Origin: Treponema sp.
GTDB taxonomy: Bacteria > Spirochaetota > Spirochaetia > Treponematales > Breznakiellaceae
Assembly (NCBI GenBank): GCA_031271075.1
Contig: JAISWN010000150.1
Coordinates: forward strand, 1-5,228
Reading direction: 5' to 3'
Length of the DNA stretch: 5,228 nt
In this document: piece after piece, positions 1 through 4,565 of the stretch
Position numbering within the stretch: the stretch's first letter is position 1
Layout of the letters: each line of letters starts with the position of its first letter
The notes under the pieces: model-generated
The model's input: only the letters and a program-made list of their open reading frames with translations
The model's database searches: none
Told to the model about the DNA's origin: nothing
Program-made: the position numbers and the translations under genes

Positions 1-11
1 TTGGCAGAGCG

Positions 12-97
12 CAAGGGATAGAAGCGGAAATCCCGCAGACCCCCACAGGGGGTCGAGGAATTGAAGCGGATAGCCCGGTTCCCGCCGTAGGTGGGAA
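12..97. repeat. Two-unit structured intergenic repeat (core plus hairpin, twice)
   Basis: Seen directly: two copies of a 19-base core at 17-35 and 59-77, offset by 42 bases and matching at 15 of 19 positions, both containing GAAGCGGA and ending in CCCG. Each core is followed by its own hairpin. The first is GACCCCC/GGGGGTC at 38-54, a perfect 7-bp stem with loop ACA. The second is TTCCCGCC/GGTGGGAA at 79-97, 8 bp including one G-T pair, with loop GTA. In the first unit the core can itself fold, with GGGAT (15-19) pairing with ATCCC (30-34). The hairpin sequences differ while stems are kept, which suggests selection for structure or repeated insertion. The element lies just past the 3' end of glgC, so it could end glgC transcription, although neither hairpin has a clear T tract. 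It may be a dispersed intergenic repeat or part of a small RNA running in from the left. I cannot name the family. Confidence 0.55.
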
Positions 98-111
98 TGC
101 GCCCAAATCCG

Positions 112-153
112 CAAGTTTATCGTGCCGGGATACTAGATCACTGTGCCGGGGTA
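112..153 (-). repeat. Degenerate 21-bp tandem duplication at the glgC stop codon
   Basis: On the minus strand the last seven codons of glgC including the stop (133-153, reading YPGTVI then stop) are followed directly by a second 21-base unit (112-132) that would read YPGTINL in the same frame. The two units match at about 15 of 21 bases, including a perfect GTGCCGGG (plus-strand sense) at 122-129 and 143-150. This looks like an old duplication across the gene end, but it is short enough to be coincidence. Confidence 0.35.
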
Positions 154-1407
154 CAGTACCTCGTTCTTGGGTATTACGATGATCCCGTCAATGATGTGGT
201 AATGGCCATAGTTGCCGTCTTCCCGGTTCAGGTTGTCCACCCCGATACGGCAGCCGTCGCCGATGCAGGCGTTTTTGTCGATGATCGCTCCCTTGATGAT
301 AACCCCTTTGCCGATACCTATGTTGGGAAGCCGGGCTTCGGTGTTTTTTTGTTTTTCCGCTTCGGTCTCGTAATAGTCGGCCCCCATACAGACCACCCCG
401 TTGAGGCTTGAGCCGGATTCGATAATAGTCCGGACTCCGACTATTGAGTTGGCTATTGAGGCGTTGGTAATGATACAGCCTTCGGCGGCTATGGACTGGT
501 TCATGTTGCTGAAGTTCATCTTTGAGGGGGGCAGGTTGCGCAGGTGGGTGTAGATAGGCTTGTCCTCATCGTAAAAATCGAAACGGGGGCGCAGGCTTGT
601 AAGATCCAGGTTGGCTTCGTAAAAGCTCCTGATAGTTCCGATGTCTTCCCAGTAACCGTCAAAGATGTAGGCGTTTACCTTGAGGTTGTTGATGGCCTGG
701 GGAATCACCTCCTTGCCGAAATCGGTAAGTTCGTTGGCCAGGCAGTTCTCCATGTTTTTGGCGTTGAAGACGTAGATACCCATGGAAGCCAGATAGCTGT
801 CTTCTTTGGCGTTCTTGGCGGCCCGCAGTTCGGCGGGGATCTTGAAATCCCCTATGTCCTTGGCGGGGCCGGGCTTCTCAAGGAATTCGGTGATCCGGTT
901 GTTCTTGTCCGTCTTGAGGATCCCCAACTGGCTGGCGTCCTGCCGGTTTACTACGGTACAGGCGATGGTAATGGCAGCCCCCGAGTCCCTATGCTTTTTC
1001 AAAATATCCTGCAGATCCATCCGGTAGAGCTGATCCCCCGAGAGGATCAGGTAGTAGGACGGGTTCTGGGTGCGGAAATGGAGGAAATTCTTCCGTACCG
1101 CGTCGGCGGTGCCTTCGAACCAGCCGGAATGTTCAAAGGTCTGCTCTGCGGCGAGGATTTCGACAAAGCCGTTGGTGAAAGAATCGAATACATAGGTCTG
1201 GGCCAGGTGGAGGTGCAGGGATGCGGAGTTAAACTGAGTCAGGATGTATATCTGCCGGAGACCGGCGTTAATGCAGTTTGAGATGGGGATATCCACCAGC
1301 CGGTATTTTCCCCCAAAGGGTACAGCCGGTTTTGCCCTCTCCTGGGTCAGGGGAAACAAACGGGTTCCCTTGCCCCCTCCTAACACTATAGACAATACTT
1401 CCGACAT
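133..1407 (-). CDS. glgC: Glucose-1-phosphate adenylyltransferase (ADP-glucose pyrophosphorylase)
   Basis: This cytoplasmic enzyme makes ADP-glucose from glucose-1-phosphate and ATP, the committed step of bacterial glycogen synthesis. The 424-residue product has the usual family length. The N-terminal nucleotidyltransferase domain shows the signature GGGKGTRLFPLT (10-21), then RAKPAVPFGGKYRL (24-37) and IPISNCINAG (40-49). It also has SGDQLYRMD (123-131) with the catalytic aspartate, FLEKPG (175-180) with the sugar-phosphate-binding lysine, SMGIYVFN (208-215) and YWEDIGTI (252-259). The C-terminal part (from about 300) is the left-handed beta-helix domain, with MGADYYETEAE (341-351) and IIDKNACIG (375-383) as in cyanobacterial and plant enzymes. 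I chose the start at 1407 because AAGGAGG lies 6 bases upstream and the family motif begins right after it; an in-frame ATG at 1449 would add 14 unconserved residues. No other glycogen gene is in the window. It is transcribed divergently from the helicase gene. Confidence 0.97.
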   Translation of the reverse strand: MSEVLSIVLGGGKGTRLFPLTQERAKPAVPFGGKYRLVDIPISNCINAGLRQIYILTQFNSASLHLHLAQTYVFDSFTNGFVEILAAEQTFEHSGWFEGTADAVRKNFLHFRTQNPSYYLILSGDQLYRMDLQDILKKHRDSGAAITIACTVVNRQDASQLGILKTDKNNRITEFLEKPGPAKDIGDFKIPAELRAAKNAKEDSYLASMGIYVFNAKNMENCLANELTDFGKEVIPQAINNLKVNAYIFDGYWEDIGTIRSFYEANLDLTSLRPRFDFYDEDKPIYTHLRNLPPSKMNFSNMNQSIAAEGCIITNASIANSIVGVRTIIESGSSLNGVVCMGADYYETEAEKQKNTEARLPNIGIGKGVIIKGAIIDKNACIGDGCRIGVDNLNREDGNYGHYHIIDGIIVIPKNEVLYPGTVI

Positions 1408-1413
1408 CTCCAG

Positions 1414-1420
1414 CCTCCTT
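1414..1420 (-). promoter_or_regulatory. Ribosome binding site of glgC
   Basis: AAGGAGG on the minus strand is a full Shine-Dalgarno match placed 6 bases before the ATG at 1407. It decides the start in favour of residue M of MSEVLSIV rather than the upstream in-frame ATG at 1449. Confidence 0.9.
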
Positions 1421-1455
1421 CTTTTTTGATTTAAATGAACCTGCCCCAAACCCGG

Positions 1456-1483
1456 TTGGTTTTAAAGCTTTTCCAAGTATAAA
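1456..1483 (+). promoter_or_regulatory. Candidate rightward promoter for the helicase gene
   Basis: TTGGTT (1456-1461) and TATAAA (1478-1483) are 16 bases apart on the plus strand and would start transcription near 1490, about 70 bases before the helicase ATG. The -10 box overlaps the glgC -10 box on the other strand. A second, weaker option is TTTACG (1521-1526) with TAGAAT (1545-1550) and 18-base spacing, which would start only a few bases before the ATG. Sequence alone does not choose between them. Confidence 0.4.
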
Positions 1484-1504
1484 ACGGAATTTTCCCTCTG
1501 TCGA
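1476..1504 (-). promoter_or_regulatory. Sigma70-type promoter of glgC
   Basis: On the minus strand the -35 box TCGACA (1499-1504) and the -10 box TATACT (1476-1481) each match the consensus at 5 of 6 positions and are exactly 17 bases apart. Transcription would start near 1469, leaving a leader of about 62 bases before the glgC ATG. The leader includes an A-rich run just upstream of the Shine-Dalgarno sequence. The match and position make this a strong candidate, though the start site is inferred. Confidence 0.72.
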
Positions 1505-1522
1505 TAGTTACTTTAGTTACTT
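1505..1522. repeat. Perfect tandem 9-bp repeat, candidate regulator site
   Basis: TAGTTACTT occurs twice head to tail (1505-1513 and 1514-1522), followed by a diverged third unit at 1523-1531 (TACGTTTAA). The pair directly abuts the -35 box of the glgC promoter. Its centre falls about 45 bases upstream of the predicted glgC start, a usual place for an activator that touches RNA polymerase. The same stretch lies in the probable leader or promoter region of the helicase gene. No matching regulator is recognised. Confidence 0.5.
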
Positions 1523-1559
1523 TACGTTTAATCTTCCTTGGAGATAGAATAATTCCGTT

Positions 1560-3911
1560 ATGGAACAGCGTGAAGCCCTGGAATCTATCCTGAAAAGCCC
1601 CGAATTTGCCCCCGGTATCGCGGAGATACGGGTTCTCCCGGCCCAGGAAGGCCGTTTTGTGCCTTTTCCCCCGGATTTGGATGGACGGATCGCCTCTGCC
1701 CTGAGGAAGAGGGGCATAGATCGGGTATACACCCACCAGGCCGAGGTCTGGGAAGAGGCGCGCCGGGGTAAAAATGTGGTGGTGGTAACCCCTACAGCCT
1801 CGGGAAAGACCCTCTGTTACAACCTTCCCTGCCTCCAGGCCCTGCTGGAAGACGAAAAGGCCCGCTGCCTCTACCTCTTTCCCACTAAGGCCCTGTCCCA
1901 GGATCAGCAGTCGGAACTGGGGGAACTGGCGGGGCCGGGCGGCCTTCCGGTTAAGGTCTCCACCTACGACGGCGACACTCCGGAGAGCCTTCGGGTGGCC
2001 GCCCGGGACTCAGGACGGATCATCATCAGCAATCCCGACATGCTCCACGCGGGGATCCTCCCCAACCATCCCAAGTGGATCAAGTTCTTCTCCAGCCTTA
2101 AATACGTGGTGATAGACGAGACCCACGCCTACCGGGGGGTATTGGGGAGTCATGTGGCGGAGGTTATCCGCCGGCTCCGCCGGATTGCCGCCTTTTACGG
2201 TTCCCGGCCCCGGTTCATCCTCTGTTCCGCCACCATCGCCAACCCCGGGGAGCTGGCCGAGACCCTTACCGGCTGCCCGGTGGTTCTGGTGGACAATAAC
2301 GGGGCCCCCAGGGGGGAAAAACGGGTGATCCTCTACAACCCTCCCCTGGTGGACGCGGTGCAGGGGATCAGGCGCAGCGTGGTTACCGAAAGCCGCCGCT
2401 GGATGCTGGCCTTTCTCAAAGCGGGGGTTAAGACCATTCTCTTTGCCCATTCACGGATAAAGACCGAGGTGGCGGCGAGTTACGTGAACGAGGATCTGAA
2501 AAACATCTTTACCGATAATTCCCGCATCCGGGTTGAAGCCTACCGGGGAGGGCTCCTCCCCAACGAGCGGCGGGAGATAGAGCGGGGGCTGCGGGAGGGG
2601 AAGATCCGGGGGGTAGTTTCCACCAACGCCCTGGAACTGGGGATCGACATCGGGGGCCTGGACGCCTCGGTGGTGGCGGGTTTCCCCGGTTCCTTCAACT
2701 CCTTCTGGCAGCAGGCCGGCCGGGCGGGAAGGCGGGGAGGGCTTTCCGTGTCGGTTTTTGTGGCCTCTTCCTCCCCCCTGGATCAGTTCATCATGAACGA
2801 TCCGGACTGGTTCTTCCGTAAGAGCGCCGAGGAAGGCCGCATCGATCCCGGCAACCCCTACATCCTTACCGATCATGTCAAGTGCGCCTGTTTCGAGCTT
2901 CCCTTCCGGGACGCCCAGATCGAAAACGGCGAGGAGCCTTTCGGCCGGGGCGCCGCGGCGGCCCTGGAGTTCCTGGAGGAGGAGGGGGTGCTGCGTCACA
3001 CGGCGGGCAAATACCACTGGGCCGACCGTTCCTTCCCCGCCGAGGGGATAAGTCTCCGCTCCGCCACGGCGGACAACGTGGTGATCGTCGACGTAACCGG
3101 GGGCCGGAACGCGGTGATCGGCGAGATGGACCGGCCCAGCGCCAAAGAGCTTATCTTTGTGAACGCCGTCTACATCCACCGGGGAAGACAGTACCTGGTG
3201 GAGTCCCTGGACATCGCCAACCGCAAGTGCCTGGTCCGGGAGGCCGAGGTGAATTACTTTACCGACGGGCTGGTTAAAACCGACATCAAGGTTCTTTCGG
3301 AGGACGAGGGATTTGAGTACCCGGATGATCCCGCCTCCGGGGAAACCGCGGCGCCTCTGGCCAGGGGCGTGCTGGGGGATGTGCTGGTCCGCTCCCAGGT
3401 GGCGAAGTTCAAGAAGATCCGCTTCCACACCCACGAGAACATCGGGTACGGGGACATCGATCTTCCCGAGGAAGAGATGCAGACCCGTTCCCTGGCGCTG
3501 CTTTTTGCTGAAGATACCGCCGGGGGCAGGGCGCTTAAAACCATGGACGAGGAGGAAACAGGCTCGGTCCTTTCCGGGGCGGGTACCCTTATCCGGCTTA
3601 TCGCCCCGGTTTTCCTGCTCTGCGACGGGCGGGATCTGGGCCTTGCCGAGCGGGTAAGGGATCCCCATTTCGGCGTCCCCGCCCTCTACGTGTACGACAA
3701 GTACCCCGGCGGTACGGGGCTCTCCGAGGCCCTGGCCCGGCGGGCCGCCGAACTCTTTAAAGCCATATACCGGGCGGTGGAACGCTGCCCCTGCAAGTCC
3801 GGCTGCCCCTCCTGCGTGGGCCCCGGGGGGAACAAGGAGGGGACAAGGCTGTTCCTCCGGGCTCTCTCCAAGTCTTCGGCCGCGTGGGTATGGCCGCCTG
3901 TTTTGGCATAA
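1560..3911 (+). CDS. MrfA/YprA-type DEAD/DEAH-box DNA helicase with C-terminal cysteine cluster
   Basis: This 783-residue protein is a superfamily 2 helicase of the group that includes B. subtilis MrfA (YprA) and yeast Hrq1, 3'-5' DNA helicases linked to repair of mitomycin-type damage. Visible motifs in order are YTHQ (57-60), Walker A TPTASGKT (77-84), FPTKALSQDQ (107-116), the Walker B box DETH (186-189), SAT (223-225), FAHSR (295-299), STNALELGIDIGGLD (354-368) and QQAGRAGRRG (384-393). The C-terminal half matches the DUF1998/MZB region and carries Cys743, Cys745, Cys749 and Cys752. This CxCx3CxxC spacing is that of the zinc site described for MrfA. Length is close to the family's (about 750). 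The ATG at 1560 is the first possible start, since an in-frame TAG sits at 1545. Its Shine-Dalgarno is poor, with only GGAG at 1540-1543, 16 bases away. Function in DNA repair is inferred from family; orthology with mrfA was not tested. Confidence 0.93.
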   Translation: MEQREALESILKSPEFAPGIAEIRVLPAQEGRFVPFPPDLDGRIASALRKRGIDRVYTHQAEVWEEARRGKNVVVVTPTASGKTLCYNLPCLQALLEDEKARCLYLFPTKALSQDQQSELGELAGPGGLPVKVSTYDGDTPESLRVAARDSGRIIISNPDMLHAGILPNHPKWIKFFSSLKYVVIDETHAYRGVLGSHVAEVIRRLRRIAAFYGSRPRFILCSATIANPGELAETLTGCPVVLVDNNGAPRGEKRVILYNPPLVDAVQGIRRSVVTESRRWMLAFLKAGVKTILFAHSRIKTEVAASYVNEDLKNIFTDNSRIRVEAYRGGLLPNERREIERGLREGKIRGVVSTNALELGIDIGGLDASVVAGFPGSFNSFWQQAGRAGRRGGLSVSVFVASSSPLDQFIMNDPDWFFRKSAEEGRIDPGNPYILTDHVKCACFELPFRDAQIENGEEPFGRGAAAALEFLEEEGVLRHTAGKYHWADRSFPAEGISLRSATADNVVIVDVTGGRNAVIGEMDRPSAKELIFVNAVYIHRGRQYLVESLDIANRKCLVREAEVNYFTDGLVKTDIKVLSEDEGFEYPDDPASGETAAPLARGVLGDVLVRSQVAKFKKIRFHTHENIGYGDIDLPEEEMQTRSLALLFAEDTAGGRALKTMDEEETGSVLSGAGTLIRLIAPVFLLCDGRDLGLAERVRDPHFGVPALYVYDKYPGGTGLSEALARRAAELFKAIYRAVERCPCKSGCPSCVGPGGNKEGTRLFLRALSKSSAAWVWPPVLA

Positions 3912-3965
3912 GCCACCCCTTAGCCTCCCCCGCGTAAGCGGGTTCCGTGTGGCAATTCCCCCCCG
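3912..3965. repeat. Small GC hairpin in a possible dispersed repeat after the helicase gene
   Basis: CCCGC (3929-3933) and GCGGG (3938-3942) form a 5-bp stem capped by GTAA, a GNRA-type tetraloop. It starts 17 bases past the helicase stop codon. No T tract follows, so it is at best a weak terminator. The surrounding block, read on the minus strand, stays open and would give peptides such as HTEPAYAGEAKGW. That looks to me like the translation of a recurring intergenic element rather than unique sequence, but this is an impression. Confidence 0.35.
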
Positions 3966-3984
3966 GCCGGTTTTGTGGTATAAT
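3956..3984 (+). promoter_or_regulatory. Promoter of the PNPOx-like gene
   Basis: A perfect TATAAT (3979-3984) sits 17 bases downstream of a weak -35 (TTCCCC, 3956-3961, 3 of 6). The predicted start near 3991 gives a leader of about 65 bases that contains the large hairpin described next. The weak -35 suggests modest or activator-dependent expression. The promoter makes the gene independent of the helicase upstream. Confidence 0.55.
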
Positions 3985-4008
3985 AGGGCGGTTTGAAAAT
4001 AGCAAGGA

Positions 4009-4040
4009 GCATTTCCCAAAAGTTGAAATTTTGGGAAAGC
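4009..4040 (+). promoter_or_regulatory. Leader hairpin / inverted repeat before the PNPOx-like gene
   Basis: TTTCCCAAAA (4012-4021) is perfectly complementary to TTTTGGGAAA (4029-4038) across a 7-base loop. GC (4009-4010) can also pair with GC (4039-4040), leaving A4011 bulged, for 12 pairs in all. The hairpin lies wholly in the predicted leader and ends 3 bases before the ribosome binding site. A second Shine-Dalgarno-like AAGGAG sits at 4004-4009 on its 5' shoulder. It could be an RNA control element or the operator of a dimeric repressor. No T tract follows, so it is not a plain terminator. Confidence 0.55.
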
Positions 4041-4043
4041 CTC

Positions 4044-4050
4044 GGGAGGA
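4044..4050 (+). promoter_or_regulatory. Ribosome binding site of the PNPOx-like gene
   Basis: GGGAGGA ends 5 bases before the ATG at 4056. It decides the start against the in-frame TTG codons at 3993 and 4023, whose use would translate the leader hairpin into residues not expected of the family. Confidence 0.85.
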
Positions 4051-4055
4051 AGACA

Positions 4056-4451
4056 ATGCGGGAAGTATACGATTTTTTGAAGAACTGTGAGACTTACTAT
4101 CTGGCCACGGTGGATGGGGCAAAACCCAGGGTGCGCCCCTTTGGAACGGTGGATATCTTTGAGGGTAAACTTTACTTCCAGACAGGAAAGGTAAAGAACG
4201 TCTCAAAACAGATACATGCCAACCCGAATGTGGAACTCTGCGCCATGTCCGCCGAAGGTAAGTGGATCCGGGTGGAAGCGGCGGCGGTGGAAGACAGCCG
4301 GGTGGAGGCAAAACAGCACATGCTGGACGCCTACCCTATGCTGAAAGACCGCTACTCGGCCGCGGATGATAATACCCAGGTGTTTTACCTGAAAGACGCC
4401 GTAGCCACAATCTATTCTTTTACCGCCGAGCCCAGGGTGATAAAATTTTAG
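4056..4451 (+). CDS. Pyridoxamine 5'-phosphate oxidase-like (FMN-binding split barrel) protein
   Basis: This 131-residue protein resembles the small PNPOx-like flavoproteins common in anaerobes. The pattern runs through YYLATVDGAKPRVRPFGTV (14-32), the strand pair EGKLYFQTGKVKNVSKQI (36-53), ANPNVELCAM (55-64), GKWIRVEAAAVED (68-80) and the C-terminal VFYLKDAVATIYSF (109-122). The segments with R26/R28 and TGKVKNV are where this fold usually binds the flavin phosphate. It has no signal peptide or membrane segment, so it is likely a cytoplasmic homodimer. Members of this family bind FMN or sometimes F420 or haem, and most lack a known substrate. It is too short to be true PdxH, so I do not call it a vitamin B6 enzyme. 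It has its own promoter and leader hairpin and stands convergent to icd. Family assignment is firm; function is unknown. Confidence 0.9.
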   Translation: MREVYDFLKNCETYYLATVDGAKPRVRPFGTVDIFEGKLYFQTGKVKNVSKQIHANPNVELCAMSAEGKWIRVEAAAVEDSRVEAKQHMLDAYPMLKDRYSAADDNTQVFYLKDAVATIYSFTAEPRVIKF

Positions 4452-4457
4452 TTATAA

Positions 4458-4493
4458 TGTCTGTCCATCGTGTAGACCCATGGCGGACAGACA
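4458..4493. terminator. Inverted repeat between convergent genes, candidate bidirectional terminator
   Basis: TGTCTGTCC (4458-4466) and GGACAGACA (4485-4493) are a perfect 9-bp inverted repeat with an 18-base loop. It begins 7 bases after the stop of the PNPOx-like gene and lies about 70 bases past the end of icd. On the minus strand the stem is followed by an AT-rich stretch including AAAATTTT, which favours termination of icd. On the plus strand no T run follows. An operator role is possible instead. The rest of the 4494-4565 gap shows nothing I can name. Confidence 0.5.
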
Positions 4494-4565
4494 CTGGTTA
4501 ACGCTTATGAACGACACGGCGGATTCCCTTAGGAACGGTGCAACAGTTTGAATGGTGTCTGGCTG

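Noticed and set aside
1..132. CRISPR-like array at the left edge
   Set aside because: There are only two units with 15 of 19 matches, and the intervening sequences are hairpins rather than unique spacers.
544..1281. A 245-codon plus-strand open frame inside glgC
   Set aside because: It lies antisense to a conserved gene, shows no family motif and has no convincing ribosome binding site.
1408..1449. Upstream in-frame ATG at 1449 as the glgC start
   Set aside because: It lacks a ribosome binding site, and AAGGAGG sits ideally before the ATG at 1407 where the family sequence begins.
2451..4019. A 522-codon open frame on the minus strand opposite the helicase gene
   Set aside because: It is fully antisense to a gene with clear helicase motifs, has no recognisable domain, and is proline- and glycine-rich as expected from reading GC-rich codons backwards.
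3993..4055. N-terminal extension of the PNPOx-like protein from the TTG at 3993
   Set aside because: The start would coincide with the predicted transcript start, and the extension would translate the leader hairpin; the ATG at 4056 has a good Shine-Dalgarno and matches the family start.
4453..4458. TATAAT just after the PNPOx-like stop codon as a promoter
   Set aside because: No -35 box is found at 16-18 bases upstream, and no plus-strand gene follows before icd on the opposite strand.
4507..4551. A 14-codon open frame (MNDTADSLRNGATV) in the convergent intergenic region
   Set aside because: It has no ribosome binding site, no homology I recognise, and is within chance length.
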